Both the position numbers and the translations under genes were made by a program. From positions 41,249 through 105,248 of the forward strand of contig JBNGIQ010009074.1 in NCBI GenBank assembly GCA_049999765.1: a stretch of 64,000 nt of DNA. Direction: 5' to 3'. This document shows positions 34,236 to 47,400 of this stretch, one piece after another; position 1 is the first letter of the stretch; each line of letters starts with the position of its first letter. This DNA comes from Phaeoceros laevis. Taxonomy: Eukaryota > Anthocerotophyta > Anthocerotopsida > Notothyladales. The notes under the pieces are model-generated. The model had not been told where the DNA came from. It saw nothing but the letters and a program-made list of their open reading frames with translations, and made no database searches.

Positions 34236-34721
34236 GACCGCTGCCTGCCCTGCCCCGGAGATCCAGCGTGCGCTGCTTGTGGCCGATGGGAGGATTGTAG
34301 ATCGGCAACGGTCTGCTGATGGTCGTGCACAGGCCCGGCCTCTTGGCCTCCTTTAGTGTGGATGAAGCGGCTGCAGCAAGAAATGTAAGTCGGGCAAGGA
34401 TTCCGCGACGAGCTCTGCCCCGGCCGCCTCGTCTCCTATAATACTAGTTTAAGTGAGACCGTGTGCATTCTAATTCTTCAACGTGAAGTGTTGGCAACCT
34501 GGGCAAAACCTTGGACCCGTTACGTTGATTCAATGATCCAACCGATTGTTACATCATTGTTCGGTTTACTGCTGGCATGATTAGACTAGGTGTCATGAAC
34601 CTATAATTATACACAAAATGTACTTAGCAAATTGCCCAGTCTAGGACAGACGAGTTTGACGACTCCTGTCCTCCTTTCTCCAAGAGGAAGCAAGGACTCA
34701 CTAGACTACGTGCTTGGGCTG
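34236..34721. promoter_or_regulatory. 5' flank of BIG copy A up to the duplication joint
   Basis: The first 170-200 bp upstream of the copy-A ATG (to about 34430) align by eye with the flank of copy B (53706-53905), sharing for example gccgatgggaggatt and gatcggcaacggtct. Past that point the two flanks diverge. So the 5' UTR and probably the core promoter were duplicated with the gene, and the joint of the tandem duplication lies between about 34430 and 34722. Nothing else is recognisable. Confidence 0.6.
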
Positions 34722-35173
34722 CTGAAGAACGTCCTTCTGAAGATAGTTGTCCCTGCTGTCACAAAATAACCTTGGATGACCTACAAGTACCTGCTCCAAC
34801 ATCATGACCACACCTTGAACAGCGTGCTCTTTCCAAATCCATCCTTTCCCGTTATAGCGTGCACCTGCAGCGGGATTTAGCTGGAATTCACAAAGCCTCA
34901 CACATGTCAAAGGCACAGACTCACGTCTACAGCTCTGCAGTCGCTAATGTTCCAATCCCACACATTAGCCAAGCTGACTTACCTTGCCCTCCTTGTGACA
35001 AAGTGTAGCTCTTGAGAATCTCATTCCCGAATCGGCCACCACGGCTCAAAGGCCCTGCACCACCAACTGGACCTTGCTGCCGACTGCCCTGCCGCTATCC
35101 TGCTGCATAAGTACAAGGCAGCTGGACCAAGGCGACTGATCCTCCATACCTGCTGCTGCTGCAGAGACGCCTT
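34722..35173 (-). pseudogene. Truncated, decayed copy of ABCI6 (exons 1-4 start)
   Basis: The minus strand still shows, in order: the exon 1 start with ASLQQQQV but the ATG changed to AAG (35173-35171); a shortened, frameshifted exon 1 ending in VVADSG and NEILK with a donor-like gtaagtc; the Walker A exon after gcag (34866 down) reading ITGKDGFGKSTLF where the live gene has IMGKNGSGKSTLS; an intron collapsed to about 23 bp; then VLVGHP, after which similarity fades near 34722. Signature, Walker B and H-loop exons are absent. Start loss, Walker A change, frameshifts and truncation make it non-functional. It sits just downstream of BIG copy B, exactly as ABCI6 sits downstream of copy A, and so marks one end of the duplicated unit. 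Confidence 0.88.
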
Positions 35174-35456
35174 TCTGCAAGAGAGTGCATCAAAAAAAGA
35201 ATCATGACCCTTACAATTTCTGATTGTGCCGGAGCGTAGATGAGTTGAACTAACGACGACCCACAACGATAATAAAATGATCCCAGACAATACGAAATTG
35301 CATGTAGGAATGTAACCAAATTGCGAAACGTACAATAAGCGCCTCAACTTTGCAACAAGCATAACTGTACTGCTAGTGACAGGAGCAGCACCAAATACTG
35401 CTGTGGATCCGACAAGCACTTCCACGCCCTGAACAGCGATTCTGGTGGCCTGTCTG

Positions 35457-38400
35457 TTATCTGATAGCTATGGGGCCGCCAGGTACGTTTGAGCTGGCAT
35501 TGATAGCATCACAAACAAAGTCGTCACAAGATGTGCAGCCACCTGCAAAAGCATCGCTCAGTGCACCCATCACATCCAAGGCCTCTTGCAAATCTTCTAC
35601 GTTTTGCATCTCCTCCAACCACTCCAAAAGATCCCTTGCCAGACCCAGCATCGAGGTAACATCCCTAAGTTTTTCCTTCATGATGGCTTCCCATGGTTCG
35701 ATGCCAAAATGACCTGTCACGCTGTTGGATGGCACAGAGTCTGCACCACTGGTTTCAGAAACACCAGATGTCGAGGAGCGTTGCTCCAAGTCTAAGCTCT
35801 GCCCGGGCTGATCCGAAGTCCTCCCACTTGTTTTTGAAGCTACTGAACCCCTTTTGAAGTAGTGCTGCATCCGGTCTACTAATCCTATATAAACAAGCAT
35901 CGGATGCAAAAGGAGAAAAAGCTGAGCCTTACTCACTATGTTATGACTATGGATGCTTCTACCTTCCCCGCCCCTAAACTCCTCCGAGCTAGTCAGACTC
36001 TGTCTTGAAAATGTAGTGTCAACAGTTGATAATGAAAGAGGAGTGACAGCTTCAGAGCCAGGAATTGCAGGTGGAGTTCGAGTGACAGCTTCAGAACCCG
36101 GAATTGCAGGTGGAGTTCGTAGAGGCGAAGCTGAGTGGAATGCAGACGGCAAGGGTGATGTATGTGGCAGTACAGACCGGCCTTGTTTGTGTTGCACATA
36201 TGCATGCACTATGCCCCTTTGCAAAAAAGTTCGCCTGTGCTGCAGCCAATCATCCAGGGACTGCAATAAAAGTGACTGCACCATCATGACCTGCACAGTT
36301 TCATCCGAGTATCCTGTCCCTGATCCTGTTCTGGAAGCTGGAGGTGTTGTAGGAGTAGAAGTTTTGAACCCTGCTAAAGACTCTCCAGTAACATCAGGCA
36401 AACTGCTCAACGTAGGAGATATGTATAAGGCCAACGCTTTGGCTTGGATCCGCCGTTGACTTGCCCCACCCTGATCCAATAAATGCCTGGCCATCTGGAT
36501 CATAAACGGAACTAAGCGTGAATTGCTCTCTCTTCCACCACCCTTGCAGTCAATACTGAATGAGGCACCTGTTGCAAATCTGCCCAACATCTGCGCCCAA
36601 CAAAATCGCAGAGATCAGAATCCAGCAACAATAATACACACTCTGTAACGAAAGCACGGGCATTTCAAGTGGTAAGCAGCGGTACCAAAACAATGTCGTA
36701 TATCAACAGCCGTAGACGGCTGCCATCAGCCCGACCCAAGGCATTGAGATTATCCCAGTACTGATCAACACATTTAGCATACTGAGCTAGTGGTACAGCA
36801 GGACCACGGAGCGGAAACAAATCATTGCACAGCGTCTCATTATTCCGCAGAGCAGCACCTTCCCATTCCCTTTTGGGATTCTTCAGAGATGCATCTGCTC
36901 GTTTTGCTTCCTGGTGACACTGAAAATGTATCACGTTGAAATGACTGACTGTTGTGTAAACCCATTCAGCCTTTGCATGACCTCCCATGCCATGGGCCAA
37001 ATTAACCCGCTTACTATAGCAATAGGCACCCAGCATATCTGTTGGACGCAAGCGATACCCTTCGCGGCACACCATGCAAGCTAATCCTGCCTCCTCTTCC
37101 TCAAGTTCTTCCAGACCTTCAATGCTTGGCTTAGAAACCACAATCCGCTCACCTCCATCGGACCTCAACTCCCTGCGCATGCCCAAACCCTGCAAAGACA
37201 GCATCCAATGTCAAGGCCAAAAACAGACTGAAAAATCTGGAATGGCTGCAACTGTGCTTCAACCAAAAGCTGTTGCACTTAACAGCAGTACCTGCAAAAG
37301 CTCTTCTCTTTTACGCAATGCTTTCTGGCGCATGTCATCTCGTGTTGCATGTCGCAGCTTTGCAACCTTATCAGAGAGAAACCCACCCCCAGTGCCATCC
37401 TTATCTGCTACTGTGTCCAGCAAGTTTTCTGCCCGTGCTCCAATTTCGTTTTCACCAGAAACCCCCTCCAGAGCATGCAAAAGTGGTAAAACACCCTCCT
37501 CATCCAAACAGCGCTGAATCAACTTGTGGCCTTTCGAGAGACCCCTTAACATCAGCAGGATAATGGGTATCGATGGCATTTCAAGACCACGAGCCCACTC
37601 AGGAGTTGCCTTGTAATCTGATCGTCTTCCTATTGTTGGAAATGCACCCTTCAGATACTTAATAGCCCCTGGAGTGATGACTGAACAAAATGAGGCACCA
37701 TAACAGCTGCCGGACTAACATCTACTTCAAGTCAAAACAAGCAATACTTCAATGTAGGACTGTGGAGTTACCTTTGATGATCCCCTTCTCCATTATCAGA
37801 CTCTTCAGCTTCTCCCCATTCCGATTTAGTTTGATCGATTCGGTAACCCGAACGAAGTTCTCCAATGCTAGTTGGTGTACCGCAACATGCTGTCCTGCTG
37901 CCTCATCTTTCACATTCTCATGATGCTGATTTTGCAGCTTATCAAAAGCACCCCAATCTTTCAAGTACGGCAAGAAGTGCTTCACAAGCACCTCCATAGC
38001 ACTTTGGTCACCGTAGGTCAGAAATGGCAGAATTCGAGCCACCGTATCGTGATTGCCGTGGTGCTTATTCGACTTTCTGACGGTTGCAGGATGAGAAAGT
38101 CTTTCCAGGAACATAAGAACCGCACTTGCAGCTTGCCCATCTTGAGACTTCCACGAAATGAAGGTATTTTCCATCACCCCAACGTCACTGTCATTGGCTT
38201 CGGTCACTAGACTCTCCACAATCAGAAGCAATCCCTCCGCAGGCTCAGTGGCATCAGCAGAGAAAGCTCTCCTTGCAGCCTCAAGCAACACATTCAAGGC
38301 ACCAAGGCCTAGGAGGGCCTGCCTATTTGCACGAATCTTACAGCAATACATCAGAAGTTTTAGCACCGCTGCGAATTCCTCCTGTCCTGGCTTAATACCG

Positions 38401-41400
38401 CCATCGCTTAGTTGCTGTCAGACATAACAAGAAATCAGGTTTGTTGCCAACACGACAGCCAGTTCTTATCAAGGAAAAGCTTGATCACAAGTTACTAGCT
38501 AATCCGTGATGATCATCTAGCCTTGCAATGGCATGTCTTTTACCAAAGGAAATCCTCAATTAGTATGCTTACTTGCACCATGCTTAATATCACATCCAGC
38601 CCCCCACATTCACGCATCACTCCTGCAATAGCAAACTCAACTTCTGGATCTTGAGATTCCTGTCTATCGTCTTCAAGCTCCTTAATCATAGGCTCTGTTG
38701 CCTCACCATCTAGGCCCTAAATACACCACATACACAGCATTAGCTTCCAAGCAACCATCTGCTAAGTACTGTCAACATGCTCAGCTGAGGACCAGACAAA
38801 ATTACAGTTTGTTGGTCTTCTGGAAACAACATCAACGGCATGGTCTCATTCTTATTGATTCACTCAGGCAAGCCCACACACCTGCAGCCTAAAAGTGATT
38901 GCCATCGGAGGGCACTCTCGGGGACCCTGACCCCCGACAGCAGCTAGAAGACTTGTACCAACAGCAGAACTTCCCGCCTGGATGTGTGCCTTTCTCCAAA
39001 CCTGCTCATACACTTGAGCGACGCTCAAATCCAAAGAAATGATGTTTCCAGCCACAAGCAACTCCATTCCATAGTCATCTCCCAAAAGTCCAGCCAATTC
39101 CAACTGATGACAGATCTTGTTCTTCACATCGCGCATCAAGGGTCCAACTTCAAGGCTGGAGTAGGGGTTTTTTGTCATTGAGCCTCTGATAAACTCCTCC
39201 TGTGTATGCGATTTGTTGAGGACCATCATATATGCAGGCTCTGGCTTAGATGGACAGAGAATACTGCACAGTTGTTCCAGAATGAACTGCCCACCAAACA
39301 TCAGCTCGTCAACACAGGTCCCTATGTCAGGACAAGGAACTTCAGCTATCTATGTGAGTAGAAACGTACCAATGAAGTGCGATCTCTTTGATCATGGCGG
39401 TGAATCTGGAGACCCGATATACAGGCTCGAATAAAGTGGCGCTTGTTGTCAGAACTTTCTTGAAGAAGACTATCCAACAGCTCCCGCAACAACCGGCCAC
39501 AGTCACCTGTAAGCTTGGTTTTTTGCACTATCAGGCCCCTTATGGCCAATAATGCTTCCAACGCTTGAGCCAAAAGCTCCTCCTTCATAAACCTTTGCAC
39601 CAAACCATTACAAAAGTGTCAGCATCAAGATCTATCCAAATCTGCTCCTTCCCACAACAGCATTCAAACAAGCTCAAACCAACAGTGTACCTTGCCCTGA
39701 TATTTGGAACTTGAAGAAACTTGCTCAGTAGTTCTATAAGCTTATGCAAGATGTAACCCTGTGAGATGTCAGTGTGGAAGCTCTGCTCTTGTGCTTCTAT
39801 GAGTTTTACTTCGTCAGCTATTAGACCACATACAGTTTGCAGGAACCCTCGGACTGTGAGGTATAGACGAGCTTCCTCTTGCTCAATCATCTTGAACAGG
39901 AGTTCAAAGTACTCCGCTGCACTTTCACCTGCTGCACGTGTGGCAGGTAATAAAGTCATAAGCAAATTGAGAAATCTCGAACGTCGTGTTGGGCTCTGTG
40001 AACAGAGTACCTCAATCAACCCAGACATTTCTGATCGTATAGCTTGCGAGCATGCACTTAAGACAAGTTCATGGACCCACGAACTTTCTTCGAAGGCTGC
40101 CAGCTCATCAGACACAAAGTTCTTGCAAGCTTTCCTTTTCCATTTCAACATGCATTTCAGAGCTAAATAGTCCACCCGCTTTGTATCCCCACTCGCTTTT
40201 GTCACAATTGATGTCACAGCCTGTGAGGAAGTAAACTGTCTTCTCACGAAGTCCAAGTACGTAGATCCATTTTTCCATTCAACATAATTTATTAGCGGAA
40301 ACTCTTGCCCCTTTGATTCATGCTCCAAATCCTTCTCAAATGAACCAGGTGCAGGCTTGGTGTAAATCATAGTCGGAACAACTGTTGGACTCTTCAAAGA
40401 ATCCTCATGCTGCGGCACAGGCCGTGATGTAGTTAACAGACCTCCTGGTTGGGTGTCTGGCTTCGGTGGTGTACATGCATGAGAAACTATCTTCAAGCAG
40501 GGAAGGATGACGTGCTCAGCTATAACAGGATGGCGAACTCCCAGCTGTATGGATCGAAACAGTAACTGGAATACTACTCGCAATCTTGCCTCCCAGAAGT
40601 CATCACTTAAGGAGCAGGTCTCTGAAAGTAGCTGAAGCTCATCCCTTACACAGGAGGCGACATCCATGGATCGATGGTGCTCCAGACAGTACATAACTTT
40701 CTCCTTTATCAAGTTGTTTAACTCGAAGACAGCTGATGGATCACCCTCTGTTAACGTGCAAAGAACAGCCCGAGCTTGGATTCTTGCAGCCTTAGGACCT
40801 TGATGTATATTGTTCTCGAACAACTCCCTGAGAATGCCGGCTCCCACCAACTCTTGGCGGCACTGCTGGTGTCTACCCAGAACTTGCAACCATTCTAAGC
40901 AGTGCCCAACAAAGTTATTGGCACAACCAAAGCAACGATTTGGACCATGAGGAGGAGCTGCCATGTTTAAGGGGCCATGCCCCTTCATTTTCTTATGCTC
41001 CAAGTATGACATCAGAACTCGTGTAAGGCCTCGAAGAGTTTGCACACTTTTGCTCACAGAATCAAATGCCATCTTGCATTTTTCGCCATACAACACGCCC
41101 AAAATGGCAATCTTCCTGTTTATCTTGAAAGAGGAAGATCCAGGAAGGGAGACAATCATCTGTTGTACAGAGTCCTTCTGCTGAGAATCCATTTCTGTCT
41201 CCCCAATGCTGGCCACAAGTTTGAGCAAAGGTTTCTTGAAACCACTAAGCTGTTGATATCTTCTGTGAGCATTTTCTGACTCCACTTCAATGGCTGCAAG
41301 GCCCCTCTTCATGTCCTCATCATTCTCCATGCTATCAAACACGAAACTTGGTTTAGCCATGAAGTTGAATTCAAAACGCCCGTACTTGCTATAGCCACAC

Positions 41401-44400
41401 TCGTTGCAAAGGAAAGAATCAAGGTTTTCATAGTTGATATTCCTGCATTGTCGACACTGGTAAGCATTTTCATGGCAATTGCTGCAGATCCCATGCTTGT
41501 CAGTGACGAAGCGGCTACATCGAGGGCACTGCAACGATTCCAGGGACGATGCCTGCAGATTTTCGTAGAAGGAATCCAGCTCAATCATGAAGTTACAAGC
41601 AGTGATTGGTATCGGGAACTCCACCTTCAGCTCTGTCTGATTGAAAGCCAGTTGGCAACATCGGGCACGCTTCCACAATGCCCAGTTATTTTTAAGCTCT
41701 GAAAGGTCAGCAACAGCTCTGTTGTTGTAGTACAGGTTCAGTACCTTCACAGACTTCGATCGTCGGGCATCATGCACATTCATAGTCACGCTCTGAATAG
41801 TATGACTACCCACACACTTCACAAGAATCCTATTATCTGTATACTTGGTTTCGGATTTAAGACTCTCCAGCTTCATCCGGGTGTATGGAACTTCAGGACT
41901 ACTACAGGCTAGGCAAGGTTCACTTTCCAAGTAGTAACCATCAAACTCTACCAAACTTGCCAGGGTGTTGTAGATCCTAGAATTTGGATGGTTTGCTAGT
42001 AGCTCATTCTGTATGCACAAGGTACCAAACATTTTCTTAACGACTTCACCACTTAGACACCCTTGCAGAATGGCTGCGTCCTGGCCAGTCTGACCTGTTG
42101 CCGAAGCTCCCTGTAGAAGCCATGTCAGCAAGTCTGAGTACTCAGCAACGTTCTGACCATAGGATGGCAGAACGCCGACCTTGTCCAATAGCAGTGTTAA
42201 GATCAACATCCGGAAGGGGTGCCTACCATGGTGCCATGCACCATAGACAACTAATTTGGCTTCATTCCGTACAGCAGACGCATTCCATTCAAGTAAAAAC
42301 TTATCAATGAACTGCTCAAGGATCTTTCCATCCTCGGCCACAAGTTGATCAACTCCTGCTTCCATGTCCAGATAGGCGTTTTCACTGGTACTTGCTGCAG
42401 AAAGACTATCATCACCCTCTCCTTTCCTTTTCTTCTTCCTGCTGAGTGCTTGTGTACCTGACTTTACAGGATTTGAACCAACAGAGTTCGGTGTCTCAAA
42501 TGCTTCCGGAGCTGGACCTTTCAACAGAGGTGGCCCCAAATCTTTGCCTGTATAGAACACCAGCTTTAACAGCTTAAGTGTTTGAACCACAGATTCCTCG
42601 CCAAAGGAGAACACTGCACTTAGGAGAAGCTGAAGTGCGTCAGTGTGCCGTGAGCAGTACTTTTGCCAGTTCCGTGGACGGGCAACAGCTACATCCACTA
42701 TCACGGACAGACACTTTACCAACTTAACGCTTCTCTCATAACTTACCGTTGCTTGAAACCCGCCTGACTTCTGTGCTAACTTGTTCAGCCTTTTCATCTC
42801 ACGACTAAGCTGCCAAGCATCCCGAACACTGTAATAATGGCCTTTGGTCCCACACATGTGCAACAGTAGTTTTCGTGCATACTTCCTGATAAATGCAGTC
42901 TGGGGATTATTGATGTAGCTACAGAGTACCTCCTGCCACCCTTCCAACTTCAACTCAGAGCTGGAGCATCTTACATAGTGCTCACTGTCCGTTCCCTTCT
43001 CAGACTTCTCCGGCCGAATCAGGCTGTAAGTCAAACGGAAAGCACTCTCTAAAAGCAGCTTATGAAAGTCACCGAACAAATCCCCTCTATGAGCTTTTGC
43101 ATACGAATCCGAGAAGAATGGCGTGAAACTTCCTGATGCAAACTCGCGTCGAATCGTCAAGAGTGCCCCACACGCTGCTGTACCTACACTGGGTGGGCTT
43201 GCATCTGAAGATCTGTTTGAATTTTTGAAATGGTGACTAAGTTGCTGAACAACGCTGAGCAAGTAAGTCACAAGAGCTTGCTGGCGGAGGGCCCCACATG
43301 CCCTATCCAACACTGAACCACCTTCATTGATGCCCTGTCCTTCACTTGGACATGGTGAACTTGATCCAGAAAAGGGAAGTACTGTGGCGGTTTCACTACT
43401 GGCAGACCCAGCTCTACTCTTTGACGGATCTGAGCCAGGCTGGTGCCAGTTCCGGAGCACTAGAGTAAAAAACATGAAAATCAAGATTGTGACCTCACCA
43501 AAATTTGACCTTAGCTTGACAGGAAGAGCAGTTGTGAGATCCATCTCTTGAATGAGCAACCTGATGAGCTTTTCCAAATTCAGACAGCTATTGTCAATAG
43601 GGGCCTCCACCAATGGACCTGAGGAGGATGAAGCCAGGCGATAAAACAGCTGCATAACAGGAACTGCCTGTGTGCCAGAGCTCATCCTCATCCATCCTTG
43701 CATGTCCTCCACAAGGCAACGCAGGATCAAAGCATTAACCGCGCTCTTTGAAGCGGAAAACAGTACACCCTTGGGCTCATCTAGCACTACATGTACATGC
43801 TCACTGTTGTCGGAGATCTCAACTCCAGACGTCAAAGGGGGGCTGCCATTAGACTGGAGGCTAAGTTCTGTGGCCATCTGCAACAGGCTCTCATCGCTCA
43901 ATTCATCAATCGCCGAAAAGTGCATCTCCCCACCAGCTCCCCCTCCTGTAATTGGAATAGCAGACATGGCATGATCCCTTGAGTGAGGTGGAGGAAGTTG
44001 GTCCCCATCCATAGCCTCGTAACAAGCCTCACAGAGATCAAAATCGGGACAGACATTGCAGTGCCACCGACGTCTGAGAATTGGCACTGTAGAGCATCCA
44101 TCACAGCAGTACTGCACAGAAGCAGTATGTGGATCCTCTTCAACCATACCTTGGCCAGATCCAATACCGCCATCCAGACTATCCATAGGTGAAGTGGTGC
44201 GAGAAATTTCTGCTAGGTCGTCTATGGCCAACATCGTTTGCTTTGGGAAGGGTACCTGCAGCAACCTGGAAGACATTGCCAGACTGTTCCGACAAGGGCA
44301 AGTTGCCAACAAGGTCAGGTCAATATACGCATATTACTGAAGGGGTAGTCAACAGATCTAGGAAAAGGCACTTTTACCTGCACGAAGTTCTAACAGCCTC

Positions 44401-47400
44401 GTATGGAGCAAACAAGAGCTTTTGTAGCAAAGCAACTGCTGGTGCAATTACTGTTTCAGCTGGTGCAGTCTTACTTCTGTGCATGGTCAGACACTCTGCG
44501 TAGCTGTAAATAAGGTCCACCATTGGTATGACCAGGTTGTTAATGCTCTGTGCATCAAGCTGCTCTCTCGTAAGAATCTCCCAGAACAATTGGACCAACC
44601 CATCCACAACAGAAAATCCTACAATCGAACAAGATGTTATTTCAACACATTGAGAGCAGGCAAAATCCTACCTTGCCTCTTTTTCGTGGCAGATGTACGT
44701 GTAAAGAATTCCAAGCAGGGAACAGGACGACTAGGACACTGCAGTGAAAGGACATTTATTACCATTCTGTTCCAGAAAGTCAGCCAGGTTCTTTTGCCGA
44801 TGAATAGCAATTTTGCAAACTGCTCTCATCTGTGCTGAGAACTCTTCAACAACCCAAGAGGCCGCAGACCCTCCAGCTGATACACATGATGCAAGCAATG
44901 GACAAGTTTGAATAACTCCCGCAAGGCGCATTGTATCCTTTGCCTGCAAGTTTCAGTTACATACGGGCTCTCAGATACCAAGACATGGCAGCATGGATCA
45001 GGAACTTCCTCGTACAAAGGATTGTAATGCACAGTGCTCCTTGAGACAATACTGTTCATCAATGTTCTGCCCAGATATCTTGCATGTTCTAGCTAAAATG
45101 AAAGCATGCAGGTCACGTTCTAGTGGTTCAATGCATTCCGTTTCTCAGGAATTGGCTAGACGTTGAGATGATGTGAAGAGCCTGACCTGATAATAGGCAT
45201 CTTTGGAAGGATACAGAGCACGAAGAACATATCTCGCTGCAGACTGCAGGAGAGGCTGCCTATCAGTCTCAAATAATACCTCCAACAAAGGCATACACTT
45301 CTTCCTACTTGGCATCAACCTTGCGACATCTCGACCTGATGCAGATTGCATTCTGTCGGCCAAATAGTATCCAGCCAACAGCCTTAAAATACCAGCAAAA
45401 ACATGTTCAGGTGTGGAGCCACTCTGCAGGACTGGATGCTTCATTCCCCGTATCCCAGGCCCAGATAAGCTGCCAGCAGCTCCTTGAGATTCCATATCGA
45501 AGACCGCATCCAGTTTCTCTTTCCAACCAAATTCATCCTTCGAGCGCCCATAGATCTCAAGATTGTCAATACGAGGAAGAGAAGAGCCACTAAAGGTTGG
45601 ACCCACAGTCAGAGTGAACTCCTCATCAGCCAGAAGAGCTTCGGAGTTTGTAAAAGGTATGTCGTACCAACACCGTACACCTTCCTCCAGCCGTATAGTC
45701 CTCTGGAAAATACGTAACTCAGAGGGGATATGGCTAGCAGAGGTGTTCCCGACGTGAACCCTACAGCCCACCATCACTTGCTCCAGATTCAGGTTCAACA
45801 CAGCTATCTGCGCAATTCAACAAAAGTAAGAGGTTAGCTCCCAGTGAAAAATGCAGGATGCACTGTGGTCCTCCTCAATTACCAGCTTCAGATTGCCTAT
45901 GAAGTGAGCAGACCTGAGCAGCATCAGGGGTTTGGCAATGCCAGTCAATGCCATTTTTTATTTTGATTGAAAACATACCCTGAACCCACTCGCAGTAGGG
46001 CCCTCCAAGAAACCGTCTTCAGATGTCAGACTCATCTTGATACCCTCTGAATCATTGTTTCTGAGAATATCACCACCCAACTTCACCTCCGGAGTTATGC
46101 ATGTGGTCTTCTCAAAGAAGTCCAACGGAAAAACTGGTGGAGATCCACTGCTTGCCCTGTGTCCTAGCAAAACAGCACCTAATTTCTTCACCTGCTCTGG
46201 CTCGAGACTGGAGCTATGCCTTTGAGTGTCCAGACTAAGGGAGAAATTATCATCTGCAGGGGTAAGTGCATGTACTTGTAGACTTCCATCGTCGTGAATT
46301 AACAATATGCTGTATCTGTCTTTAGTCATGGGTCTGTATGCTGCCACACCATCAACACGCAAAGACATAGAACTGCCTGCAGCACGGAGGTACTGAGCAT
46401 GAACTTCAGCTGAGCCAAGATGCACTCCAACTGCTGAGTTTGACTTCAGAGTAGAGAGACAAACAAAATATCCACTGCCCTTGAACGTTTCTCTCCAGTG
46501 ATGCAACCCAGCAGGCCTCTTCTTCCCATCCGATTCGACTTCATAGAGACTGGACACCTGCAGTATGCCTGTTGCATCTGCCTTCAAGCGGCCAATCAAG
46601 GACATACCATCGCCATAAGACAAGAGGATGACTCCTCTAGCAGCACAGTAACTGACAGAAATGCCTTTCAGTGGTCTGAACCTCTCTGGAATTTGAATGT
46701 TCTCTGTCAAGATGCGAGACCCAGAATCAACTCCAGCACCCACATGCTGACTGTACAGAACTCCTTGCTGTGAGAGCACAAGGGCCACAAGTCTCCCTTG
46801 CCCAACAAGTGCAACAGTAGCATCAGCTACGGCATCCTCAATGACAGTAAAATAATGAGTTGGGCTGATCTTGTCTTGTGACAAATCAAAAATTTTCACG
46901 AATTTGTTGGTTACTACAAGTAACTGAACTTGCGATCCTGGGACCCAATCAATCCTGCGGATATGAGCATCTTGCAGGGCAAGCTCTACAGCAAGTCGAT
47001 CTGTAATCTCCCCACGAGGACTCACTGTGAAGATCTGACAATCCTCGAAACCTGCAACTGCCAGGTAGCTCTCATTGGCACTGTTAAAAACCAAATGGAC
47101 AATTTCAAATCGAACTGCATTCCTTGAGAGGGGCTTCACAGTAGTTTTGTCCACAGTAACAGGAACTGCAGTAGGTTGTCCAATAAGCTGGCCGATGTCA
47201 AAGATAGTCACCTTATCACCTTCTCCTACTGCAAGTCTACCCCGGCTGTTAACGGAGAGAAGGGACTTCACGATGGACCCGCTAACAAGATGTGACTTAA
47301 GTTCCCTAGCATTTGGATACTCCGCCTTAATTTTCATGTCCAAAGAACCGCTCTTGTAAGACCTTTTCAAATGCAGATCATTTGTACCCATTAATACCTT

